Shown here one piece after another: positions 8,567 through 15,627 of a DNA stretch of 27,421 nt. The number at the start of each line of letters is the position of its first letter. The first letter of the stretch is position 1. The stretch is taken from the NCBI GenBank assembly GCA_022361135.1, contig JAKSBM010000281.1, positions 1 to 27,421 of the forward strand. Direction: 5' to 3'. The translations under genes and the position numbers were made by a program. Origin of the DNA: Desulfobacterales bacterium (GTDB taxonomy: Bacteria > Desulfobacterota > Desulfobacteria > Desulfobacterales > Desulfobacteraceae). Below the pieces are notes generated by a model. That model worked only from the letters and a program-made list of their open reading frames with translations. It did no database searches and was not told the DNA's origin.

Positions 8567-8607
8567 AAAAAAAGGGGGTTGGTACTAAAGGCCAAAACCC
8601 CCTTTTT
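8567..8607 (-). terminator. Rho-independent terminator after tRNA-Leu
   Basis: AAAAAGGGGGTT (8569-8580) pairs with AACCCCCTTTTT (8596-8607) around a 15-nt loop. A-runs on the + strand give U-runs on both transcripts, so the hairpin could act in both directions. On the - strand it lies 9 nt past the CCA end of tRNA-Leu and before murA, so its main job is probably to end the tRNA transcript. Confidence 0.7.
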
Positions 8608-8615
8608 ATTTGAAG

Positions 8616-8702
8616 TGGTACCTGGGACGAGAATTGAACTCGTACAGCCCTAAGGCCGAGGGATTTTAAGTCCCTTGCGTCTACCAGTTCCGCCACCCAG
8701 GC
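8616..8702 (-). tRNA. tRNA-Leu (anticodon UAA)
   Basis: Read on the - strand, the gene begins GCCTGGG at 8702 and ends in an encoded CCA at 8616-8618. The acceptor strands GCCTGGG and CCCAGGT pair, with a final G-U-type position. The D-arm reads TGGCGGAACTGGTAGACGC. The anticodon loop is CTTAAAA with TAA at 8666-8668. The long class-II variable arm (CTCGGCCTTAGGGCTG) and the T-loop TTCAATT are as expected for a leucine tRNA. The overall pattern closely matches the bacterial UAA isoacceptor. Confidence 0.97.
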
Positions 8703-8719
8703 ATAATGGGCAAGTAGAT

Positions 8720-8749
8720 ATAATATTTCCCCTGAATTTGCAAGCCCAA
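8720..8749 (-). promoter_or_regulatory. Possible sigma70-type promoter for tRNA-Leu
   Basis: On the - strand, TTGGGC (8744-8749) and TATTAT (8720-8725) are separated by 18 nt and stand 17 nt before the first tRNA base. Both boxes are partial matches to consensus, and the spacing is acceptable. Judged by eye only. Confidence 0.35.
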
Positions 8750-8844
8750 AAATTCCGTTTTTTCCCCAGCTTTTTAATTTCACAAACCCTGTCCTTGTCC
8801 CCATGCCATTGTCATTCCACGGGATTTCTGGTAAAAGACTGCCC

Positions 8845-9444
8845 ATGAATTCACTCACCCACAAAGAGATAATACTTGCCTCCCAGTCCCCCAGACGAAA
8901 GGCGCTTCTGGAACAGATGGGAATTACGCTGGATATTTGTCCAGCCCATATTGATGAAACCATTCCACCCGGTTATTCACCGGAAAAAGCCGTCACCTAT
9001 CTGGCTGCGGAAAAGGCCCGTGCACTTGCACAAGACCATCCGGACAAATGGATTATCAGTGCAGATACCGTGGTTGTCCTGGGAAATCGCATCCTGGGAA
9101 AACCCGATTCCAAGGCCCACGCCGTGGACATGATTTCCGCCCTGTCGGGAAACGACCATTATGTTTTCACCGGCTTTTGCGTGGCCAATACCGATGAAAA
9201 TGTCCACCAAACCCAGGTGGTGAAAACACGGGTACGATTTAAATCCCTTTCCCGGGAACAGATCCATTGGTATGCCTCCACGGAGGAACCCTATGATAAG
9301 GCCGGTGGATACGGCATCCAGGGAATCGGGACCTGCCTGGTCCGGGAAATAGAAGGCTCCTATTCCAATGTGGTGGGCCTGCCCATGTGTGAACTCATGG
9401 AAATGCTTATTGCGCTCAACGTACTACAGATAAAGGACAATTGA
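8845..9444 (+). CDS. maf: Maf-family nucleotide pyrophosphatase
   Basis: A 199-aa Maf protein, a cytoplasmic house-cleaning enzyme that hydrolyses non-canonical or excess nucleoside triphosphates to the monophosphate and pyrophosphate. Visible motifs are the N-terminal ASQSPRR (12-18), the catalytic Asp in ISADTVV (D74), and EPYDKAGGYGIQG with the conserved Lys and Gln. The reading frame extends upstream to 8803, but the family N-terminus begins at the ATG at 8845, just before the conserved IILASQSPRR. It is first in a maf-yggS-queH operon. Its TGA is 2 nt before the next ATG. The exact nucleotide preference (dTTP/UTP type versus others) is left open. Confidence 0.95.
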   Translation: MNSLTHKEIILASQSPRRKALLEQMGITLDICPAHIDETIPPGYSPEKAVTYLAAEKARALAQDHPDKWIISADTVVVLGNRILGKPDSKAHAVDMISALSGNDHYVFTGFCVANTDENVHQTQVVKTRVRFKSLSREQIHWYASTEEPYDKAGGYGIQGIGTCLVREIEGSYSNVVGLPMCELMEMLIALNVLQIKDN

Positions 9445-9446
9445 CC

Positions 9447-10139
9447 ATGAATCCCATCCAGGACAACCTCGACACAATCAAAGCCCGGATTGCAAAAACC
9501 GCAACGGCCTGCAACCGAGACCCCAAATCCATTCAACTCATCGGTGTAAGTAAGCGGAAAAGCGCCCAGACCGTACTCCAGGGTATCCAAGCCGGCGCAG
9601 ACCATTTGGGCGAAAACTACATCCAGGAAGCGGTTCAAAAAATCGACGAAATCGGGAAAAGCAAAGCATGCTGGCATTTCATCGGCCATCTCCAGTCCAA
9701 TAAGGCCAAATTTGCCGTCCCTTATTTTGATTACATCCACACGGTTCATTCTGAAAAATTGGCCAAGGCAATCAATAAACAGGCGGAAAAAATCGGCAAG
9801 ATTCAGAACATTCTTCTCCAGGTCAACATCGGAGACGAAGAGTCAAAATCCGGGGCAAACCTCCAGGACGGTGTCGACCTGGCCAAGGCCTTTATGAAAT
9901 TTCCCCATCTTCGCCTGTGCGGCCTCATGTGCATGCCTCCCTTTTCTGCGGATCCCGAAGAAGCCCGCCCCTACTTTAAAAAACTGGCCGCACTGAGACA
10001 GGACATTATCAACGCCGGAATTGATCCGGAAAATATGGAACACCTATCCATGGGCATGAGCAATGATTTTGCCGTGGCCATAGAAGAAGGCGCCACCCTG
10101 ATCCGGGTGGGAACGGCCATCTTCGGGAGTCGAGATTGA
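9447..10139 (+). CDS. yggS: YggS/PLPBP-family pyridoxal-phosphate homeostasis protein
   Basis: A 230-aa protein of the YggS/PROSC family, a fold-type III alanine-racemase-like barrel that binds PLP and regulates vitamin B6 and amino-acid balance. No enzymatic reaction is established for the family. The PLP lysine is K36 in LIGVSKRK, the same position as in E. coli YggS. Other signatures are GENYIQE, WHFIGHLQSNK and the C-terminal SMGMSNDFAVAIEEGATLIRVGTAIFG. An in-frame TTG lies at 9441, but the ATG at 9447 has AAGGA about 10 nt upstream and fits the family N-terminus. The stop overlaps the start of queH. Confidence 0.96.
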   Translation: MNPIQDNLDTIKARIAKTATACNRDPKSIQLIGVSKRKSAQTVLQGIQAGADHLGENYIQEAVQKIDEIGKSKACWHFIGHLQSNKAKFAVPYFDYIHTVHSEKLAKAINKQAEKIGKIQNILLQVNIGDEESKSGANLQDGVDLAKAFMKFPHLRLCGLMCMPPFSADPEEARPYFKKLAALRQDIINAGIDPENMEHLSMGMSNDFAVAIEEGATLIRVGTAIFGSRD

Positions 10140-10684
10140 AAAAAATACTCCTTCACACCTGTTGCGGGCCCTGCACCATTTATCCCCTTGAAATGCTGAG
10201 GCAGGATGATTTCATGGTCATGGGCTATTTTTACCGCCACAATATCCATCCCTACACCGAGTGTATGAAACGGGAGGAAACACTGGCTCAATACGCCAAG
10301 GAAATGGATCTGAAAATGATCTGGCAGGAGGGCTACGAATTGGAACGATTCCTTCAATCCGTTGTTTTCCGGGAAGGCGATCGGTGTCGCTTTTGTTACC
10401 ATGACCGACTCAAGGCCGCAGCCATGGTTGCCAAAAAGGGGAAATTTGACGCCTTCTCATCCACCCTGCTCTACAGCAAGTTCCAAAACCACGCATTGAT
10501 CACAGAAATCGGCACTGCCCTTGGTAAAAAATACGGCGTACCATTCCATTACCAGGATTTCAGGGAGGGATGGAAAAACGGCATCGAGGAATCAAAGGAT
10601 CGGGGCATGTATCGTCAACAATACTGCGGCTGTATCTATTCGGAAAAGGATCGGTATTACAGCGAAAGAAAGACCAAGGAATAA
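10136..10684 (+). CDS. queH: Epoxyqueuosine reductase QueH
   Basis: A 182-aa protein of the QueH (DUF208) family, which performs the last step of queuosine tRNA modification (epoxyqueuosine to queuosine). It is the non-orthologous replacement for the cobalamin enzyme QueG. The Cys motifs for its iron-sulfur site are clear: LLHTCCGPC (C9, C10, C13), RCRFCYHDRL (C84, C87) and YRQQYCGCIYS (C164, C166). The start is a TTG at 10136 that overlaps the yggS stop (TTGA). GGGAG lies 6 nt upstream, and no ATG exists before the essential first motif. It ends the maf-yggS-queH operon and is followed by a terminator. Confidence 0.95.
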   Translation: MKKILLHTCCGPCTIYPLEMLRQDDFMVMGYFYRHNIHPYTECMKREETLAQYAKEMDLKMIWQEGYELERFLQSVVFREGDRCRFCYHDRLKAAAMVAKKGKFDAFSSTLLYSKFQNHALITEIGTALGKKYGVPFHYQDFREGWKNGIEESKDRGMYRQQYCGCIYSEKDRYYSERKTKE

Positions 10685-10708
10685 TTTCCACCGCATATTT
10701 AAATATGG

Positions 10709-10742
10709 AAACGCTCCTGATTTCAACCAGGGGCGTTTTTTA
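10709..10742 (+). terminator. Rho-independent terminator after queH
   Basis: AAACGCTCCTG (10709-10719) pairs with CAGGGGCGTTT (10728-10738), including one G-U pair, around an 8-nt loop, followed by a T-run to 10741. It lies 25 nt after the queH stop and closes the maf-yggS-queH operon. Confidence 0.85.
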
Positions 10743-10906
10743 TTTGCTTTTTACTTTCCACGAAAAAGCATTGACTTTCCCTCCTCCAATTCCTTAAATC
10801 TGCTCCAGACATATTTATGGATTCCCGGCTGCCGCTGCAACACCCCACGGAAGTACAGCGGCAAACCTGATTCCCCTTGATCCAACCGAACCAATGGAAT
10901 TGACCC

Positions 10907-11968
10907 ATGAAAATCCAACACATCCGCGTCTGGAAAGAAGATCTGAAGTTGAGCCGTCCCTACACCATTGCCTATGAGACCATCAGCGCAGTGGAAAATG
11001 TTTTCATATCCATTGAAACCGACACCGGCCTGGTGGGGCTGGGTGCAGGTTCTCCCTCACCGGAAGTCACCGGCGAGGACATGGAGGCCTGCACAGCCGC
11101 CCTGAATCTTGTTCCCGATCTTTTGATGAACAAAGACATCCGTGACCTCAACAGCCTGTTGAGAACCCTGGGACAAAAGCTGAAAAGGTATCCGGCCGCC
11201 CTGGCCTGTGCCGACATTGCCCTCCACGACCTGGCTGCCCAAGGCCTGGGCCTTCCCCTGGCCCGCCTTCTGGGCCAGACCCACAAAAGCTTGCCCACCT
11301 CCATCACCATAGGAATCCTGCCCCTGGAAGAGACCCTTTCCGAGGCCAAAGAATATGCCGACAGGGGATTTACCATCCTAAAGGTTAAAACCGGTATTGA
11401 GCTTGAAACGGACATCGAACGCATCACAAAAATCCACGAAGCGTTTCCCCGCATGGCCATCCGGGTGGATGCCAACCAGGGGTACTCCGGAAAGGATCAA
11501 ATCCGTTTTTCCAAAGCCGTGGGCCATTGTGTTGAATTTTCGGAACAACCCCTGGCCGCAAACCATATCAAAGAGATGCAGGCGTTACCGGAAGAAATCC
11601 GAAACCTATCAGCAGCCGATGAAAGCCTCCTGGGTCCCGACGATGTCCCTGCCCTGCTCCAGGAACCGCGCCCCTTTGGTATCTTTAATATCAAACTCAT
11701 GAAATGCGGTGGGATCCACCCTGGAATGGCCATTGCCAGAATGGCCGAAGTATCCCAGACCGATCTCATGTGGGGCTGCATGGATGAAAGCATCATCTCC
11801 ATTTCCGCGGCCCTCCATGCTGCCCTGGCCTCTCCGGCCACCCGCTATCTTGACCTTGACGGAAGCCTGGACCTGGCAAGGGATCTGGTTAAAGGGGGAT
11901 TCATACTCAAGGATGGTAAATTGAGCATCACAGACAAAGCTGGACTTGGCGTTGAAAGGATGGATTAG
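10907..11968 (+). CDS. Enolase-superfamily dipeptide epimerase / N-acetyl-D-glutamate racemase-like
   Basis: A 353-aa enolase-superfamily enzyme of the muconate-lactonizing/dipeptide-epimerase group. The acid-base lysines are K159 and K161 (LKVKTG) on one face and K263 (NIKLMKCGG) on the other. The Mg ligands are D188 (RVDANQ), E213 (FSEQPL) and D238 (AADES). The C-terminal D316-L-D318 matches the DxD motif that L-Ala-D/L-Glu epimerases use to hold the dipeptide amino group. The gene is 2 nt upstream of a DUF1611 gene. Related pairs are known as dgcA/dgcN, in which DgcA racemises N-acetyl-D-glutamate. So there are two candidate roles: muropeptide Ala-Glu epimerisation (YcjG/YkfB-like) or D-glutamate salvage. 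The superfamily is certain and the substrate is not. Confidence 0.9.
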   Translation: MKIQHIRVWKEDLKLSRPYTIAYETISAVENVFISIETDTGLVGLGAGSPSPEVTGEDMEACTAALNLVPDLLMNKDIRDLNSLLRTLGQKLKRYPAALACADIALHDLAAQGLGLPLARLLGQTHKSLPTSITIGILPLEETLSEAKEYADRGFTILKVKTGIELETDIERITKIHEAFPRMAIRVDANQGYSGKDQIRFSKAVGHCVEFSEQPLAANHIKEMQALPEEIRNLSAADESLLGPDDVPALLQEPRPFGIFNIKLMKCGGIHPGMAIARMAEVSQTDLMWGCMDESIISISAALHAALASPATRYLDLDGSLDLARDLVKGGFILKDGKLSITDKAGLGVERMD

Positions 11969-11970
11969 AA

Positions 11971-13080
11971 ATGGATAAAAATATGATGATGGGAACCGCC
12001 GTGGTTCTGACCAACGGCCTTTTGGCCAAGGAAGATGCCAAAACCGCCCATGGACTCATCCGGGGCACCGAACGGTTCAACCTACTTGGGGTAATTGACC
12101 CGGTCCATTCCGGCAAGGATGCCGGGGAGGTATTGGATGGGATCCACAGGGATATTCCGGTGTATGAAAATCTGGAAGCATTTCAATCCGCCCAGGGAAC
12201 TTTGCCCGACTTTGCCGTCATTGGGGTGGCATTGACCGGCGGACGCCTCAATGAAGAATGGCAGGCCCTGGCCCTTTCCATGGTCAAACAAGGGGTTTCC
12301 ATGGTCAGTGGCATGCACATGCTCCTTGGAGATATTCCGAAATTTCAGGAAGCTGCAAGGGAAACCGGTGCCAGGATCATCGACATCAGACGCCACAAGC
12401 CCTATGACCAGCTCAAATATTGGAGTGGTAAAATCTATGAAATGGAAGTCCCCCGCATTGCGGTTCTGGGAACCGACTGCGCCCTGGGCAAGCGGACCAC
12501 GGCGCGATTTATCCGGGACGCCTGCACCAAGTCCGGCATTCAATCCGAGATGATTTATACGGGACAGACCGGATGGCTCCAAGGGAACCCATATGGGTTT
12601 GTCCTGGATTCCACCTTAAATGACTTTGTTTCAGGTGAACTTGAGCATGCCATTGTCCAATGCGAAACCCAATCCCACCCCGACTTGATCATCGTTGAGG
12701 GTCAGTCTGCCCTGCGAAACCCCCTGGGCCCCTGCGGCTCTGAAATGCTGGCCTCATGCAACATCAAAGGGGTGGTCCTCCAGCATGCCCCATTTCGCAA
12801 ATATGTGGATTGTGCAGAGGATGTGAAATGCCTCCTGCCCGATGTGGAAACGGAAATCCAACTCATCCGCCTCTATGGTTCCAATGTCCTTGCCATCACC
12901 TTGAATGGCAGCGGGGGAAGTTGGGAGGAGTTGGAAAGCTATGCCCGGGAACTGGAGGACCGCACTTCCATTCCAGTCATCTGCCCCCTGGAACAGGGCG
13001 TGGGGCGCCTACCCGAAGTCATCCGGGAATTCATAAAAGCCCATCCCAATCTGCCCGATACCACCAAGCGTTCCCAATGA
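11971..13080 (+). CDS. DUF1611 P-loop protein (DgcN-like, putative D-glutamate N-acetyltransferase)
   Basis: A 369-aa protein with the two-domain DUF1611 layout. The N-terminal part (about 1-155) is Rossmann-like, with LGVIDP and VIGVALTGG. The C-terminal part is a P-loop domain with GTDCALGKRTT at 167-177 and IIVEGQSAL at about 240-248. Members named DgcN have been reported to N-acetylate D-glutamate, partnered by the racemase DgcA. Here the preceding gene is an enolase-superfamily epimerase 2 nt away, which supports this reading. The start is the ATG at 11971 (an in-frame ATG at 11983 is an alternative). A strong terminator follows the stop. The family and the gene pairing are clear. The acetyltransferase role is inferred from relatives. 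Confidence 0.88.
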   Translation: MDKNMMMGTAVVLTNGLLAKEDAKTAHGLIRGTERFNLLGVIDPVHSGKDAGEVLDGIHRDIPVYENLEAFQSAQGTLPDFAVIGVALTGGRLNEEWQALALSMVKQGVSMVSGMHMLLGDIPKFQEAARETGARIIDIRRHKPYDQLKYWSGKIYEMEVPRIAVLGTDCALGKRTTARFIRDACTKSGIQSEMIYTGQTGWLQGNPYGFVLDSTLNDFVSGELEHAIVQCETQSHPDLIIVEGQSALRNPLGPCGSEMLASCNIKGVVLQHAPFRKYVDCAEDVKCLLPDVETEIQLIRLYGSNVLAITLNGSGGSWEELESYARELEDRTSIPVICPLEQGVGRLPEVIREFIKAHPNLPDTTKRSQ

Positions 13081-13083
13081 CGC

Positions 13084-13122
13084 AAAAAGGCCGTTGAACA
13101 TCCATGGTTCAACGGCCTTATT
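13084..13122. terminator. Bidirectional terminator between convergent genes
   Basis: AAGGCCGTTGAAC (13087-13099) pairs perfectly with GTTCAACGGCCTT (13107-13119) around a 7-nt loop. It lies between the stop of the DUF1611 gene (+, 13080) and the stop of the secretion ATPase gene (-, 13135). The - strand transcript gains a TTTTT tail. The + strand tail (ATTATTT) is weaker. Confidence 0.85.
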
Positions 13123-13134
13123 ATTTCCAGCCCA

Positions 13135-15396
13135 TCAACGGGTCGGTTGGGGTTTCTGGGACTGGGGTGCCCCCGTGGCCTGGCGACGCTTTTTAATTTC
13201 ATTGATCATGGCCACCAACCGGGTGTCGGTGTGACGCAGGCGATCGGCCATGACACTGAAGAGATGGCGGGCCACGTCCGGATACTTTTCAATGACCTCA
13301 TCCAATTTATCCCCTGGAAATCGCTTCACCCGGGATCTTCCCTTGGAGATGATCGAAGCCGACCGGGGCTCACCGGTAATGGCTGCGATTTCCCCGAAAT
13401 ACTCTCCGGGCTGGGTGATTTCTGCTATTTTCTTCCCCCCCTTCACCACATAAAGGGCGCCGGTGACCAATTTGAAGAAATCAATGTCCGTATTCCCTTC
13501 CCTGATGATGACATCCTTATCTTCATAATGTTCCCCACCTGGATTTACCAGATAAGGAGGAAGGGATTCACGGGTAAGAATCGTTTTTTTCAAGACTTCA
13601 TCCAATGAGGTTTCCCGGATCTTCACCTTTTGCAACCCCGCCTCCCGCAGGGGAACCATACCTTCGGCCACGGCCACCTTGCGCAATTGATCCTCCCCCA
13701 CTTCCGCTGCAATGGCTTTGGCAACCTCCTCATTGACCTCCATGAGTTCGTAAAGCCCCACCCGCCCTTTATAGCCGGAATTGTTACAATGGGGGCATCC
13801 GTTGGGGCCATAGAGTTTAAGCTCAGGAATTTCAGCCTTGGGGACTCCGTGCATTTCCAAATCCTTATGGGAGTATCCCTGCACTTCTTGCTTACATTCC
13901 GGGCATAACCGCCGGGTCAATCGCTGGGACAAGACCATGCTCACCGAAGCCGCCAGCATATAGGGGGGAATGCCGATGTCCACCAGGCGGGCTATGGTGG
14001 AGGGCGAATCATTGGTATGGAGGGTGGCAAAAACCAGATGGCCTGTCATGGCGGCTTTGATAGCGATTTCAGCCGTTTCCAGATCCCGGATTTCCCCCAC
14101 CATAATAATGTCTGGATCTTGACGAAGGAAGGCACGGAGGGCTGCCGCAAAGGTCATCCCCACATCCTCCTTCACCGACACCTGGTTGATCCCTTTGAAA
14201 TTAAATTCCACAGGATCTTCAACCGTGAGTATCTTAATATCCTCTTTATTCAACCGATTGAGGATGGAATAGAGGGTGGTGGTCTTCCCGCTCCCGGTGG
14301 GGCCGGTGACCAGAAGAAGGCCGTAGGGCCTGGAAATACATCGTTTGAGCCGGTCAAATGTGGAGGGTTCAAATCCCAACCGGGTGAGATCAATATTTAG
14401 GGCGGATTGATCCAAAATCCGCATGACAATGCTTTCCCCAAACAATGTGGGAAGGGTGGAGACCCGGAAATCCACAGATTTTTTCTTGCCCAACCGAAGT
14501 TTAATGCGACCATCCTGGGGAATCCGTCGCTCTGCAATGTCCAGCTCCGCCAAAATTTTAATGCGGGAAATCACGGCATTTTTAATGGTAATGGGCAGGT
14601 TCATGGACTTGTACATGGATCCATCCAGCCGGTACCGGATCTGGAAGGATTTTTCAAAGGGCTCTATGTGAATATCCGAAACCCCGTCACTGATGGCCTT
14701 GGTCATGATTCCATTGACCAACTTAATGATGGGAGCATCCGAGGCCATGTACTCATCCATGTTTTCCTCGGGCTCAAAGGCACCGACCTCAACCACTTCG
14801 GCGGCCTCGGACACCAAGGAACCAAAATCCTCAACCGAGGTTACGGCCTCTTCTTCATCCCCGTCGTCTTCAAAGTGAAGAAAGCTTTTATATTCGTCGT
14901 CACTGATCCGATAGAAATCCCTGTAGCATTGGATGATATCGTTTTCCGTTGCCACAAAAACACGGATATTCTTCCCTGTCATCTGGTGGAACCGATCCAC
15001 CACTTCGGCATCCGTGGGCTCGGCCATAACCAAAAAAAGGTCTTCCCCCTGTAATCTAAGGGGAAAGACCATATGATTGCGGACCTTTTCAAAGGGGATC
15101 AACTGCAATACCTTGGCATTGGGTTTGATCTCCGAGAACCGGATAACGTTATAATTGTATCGACGCCCCAGGACATTGACTATGGTATCCGGGTCAATAT
15201 AGCCCTTGTTCAGCAATATTGAACTCAGGCGCTCCCGGGTCCGGTCCTGGATTTTCAGGGCTTCATTGAGCTGGATGCTCGTAATCTGCCCTTCCTTGGA
15301 AAGAATGGTTCCAATCCGGGTTTTGGCTGCACCGGATTGATCTTTGATGGTGGACTTAAAACTGGAGACGATCTTTAATTTCCCTCCGTTTGCCAT
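13135..15396 (-). CDS. PilB/GspE-type secretion ATPase with C-terminal cyclic-nucleotide-binding domain
   Basis: A 753-aa hexameric-motor ATPase of the type II secretion / type IV pilus family. An MshEN-like N-terminal region (about 25-165) is followed by an acidic linker (175-220), the N2 domain (SDIHIEPF at about 240-247), Walker A GPTGSGKT (365-372) and Walker B with DPDIIMVGEIRD (427-438). The Zn-site cysteines are C498, C501, C534 and C537. The usual protein would end near residue 605. Here a cNMP-binding-type domain follows (about 625-725), with phosphate-binding cassette FGEIAAITGEPRSAS (667-681) that keeps E669 and R678. No pilus or secretion partner genes are in the window. It is last in a run with a small membrane protein and an ABC-F gene. 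The domain assignments are firm. The regulated machine is unknown. Confidence 0.93.
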   Translation of the reverse strand: MANGGKLKIVSSFKSTIKDQSGAAKTRIGTILSKEGQITSIQLNEALKIQDRTRERLSSILLNKGYIDPDTIVNVLGRRYNYNVIRFSEIKPNAKVLQLIPFEKVRNHMVFPLRLQGEDLFLVMAEPTDAEVVDRFHQMTGKNIRVFVATENDIIQCYRDFYRISDDEYKSFLHFEDDGDEEEAVTSVEDFGSLVSEAAEVVEVGAFEPEENMDEYMASDAPIIKLVNGIMTKAISDGVSDIHIEPFEKSFQIRYRLDGSMYKSMNLPITIKNAVISRIKILAELDIAERRIPQDGRIKLRLGKKKSVDFRVSTLPTLFGESIVMRILDQSALNIDLTRLGFEPSTFDRLKRCISRPYGLLLVTGPTGSGKTTTLYSILNRLNKEDIKILTVEDPVEFNFKGINQVSVKEDVGMTFAAALRAFLRQDPDIIMVGEIRDLETAEIAIKAAMTGHLVFATLHTNDSPSTIARLVDIGIPPYMLAASVSMVLSQRLTRRLCPECKQEVQGYSHKDLEMHGVPKAEIPELKLYGPNGCPHCNNSGYKGRVGLYELMEVNEEVAKAIAAEVGEDQLRKVAVAEGMVPLREAGLQKVKIRETSLDEVLKKTILTRESLPPYLVNPGGEHYEDKDVIIREGNTDIDFFKLVTGALYVVKGGKKIAEITQPGEYFGEIAAITGEPRSASIISKGRSRVKRFPGDKLDEVIEKYPDVARHLFSVMADRLRHTDTRLVAMINEIKKRRQATGAPQSQKPQPTR

Positions 15397-15409
15397 ATCC
15401 TACCCCAAT

Positions 15410-15619
15410 CTATTTATGGTTTTTAAAGATGCGCATCCCTCCGGCAACGATCAGTAAAATCCCGAGAATGTAAAAGCAGAATTTTACCAATCCTAACTTT
15501 TGACTGAAGAACTCAATGCTTGCGATTTGGGGCATGACCTGGGGAATACGGATAAAAACCCCCAAGCCAACGGCCACAAGCAGGATACCATAATAGAATG
15601 CAAATTTTCTTTTGTCCAT
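15410..15619 (-). CDS. Small two-helix membrane protein, unidentified
   Basis: A 69-aa protein with two hydrophobic helices (about residues 8-24 and 45-62) and a basic C-terminus (RIFKNHK). The ATG at 15619 follows the ABC-F stop by 8 nt, and the gene ends 13 nt before the start of the secretion ATPase, so the three genes read as one transcription unit. I do not recognise a family. Its position suggests a small inner-membrane protein linked to one of its neighbours, but nothing in the sequence proves this. Confidence 0.7.
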   Translation of the reverse strand: MDKRKFAFYYGILLVAVGLGVFIRIPQVMPQIASIEFFSQKLGLVKFCFYILGILLIVAGGMRIFKNHK

Positions 15620-15627
15620 TTCAATTC

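Noticed and set aside
14407..15054. 215-codon open frame on the + strand opposite the secretion ATPase gene
   Set aside because: It is antisense to a gene with clear conserved domains, and its own peptide has no motif.
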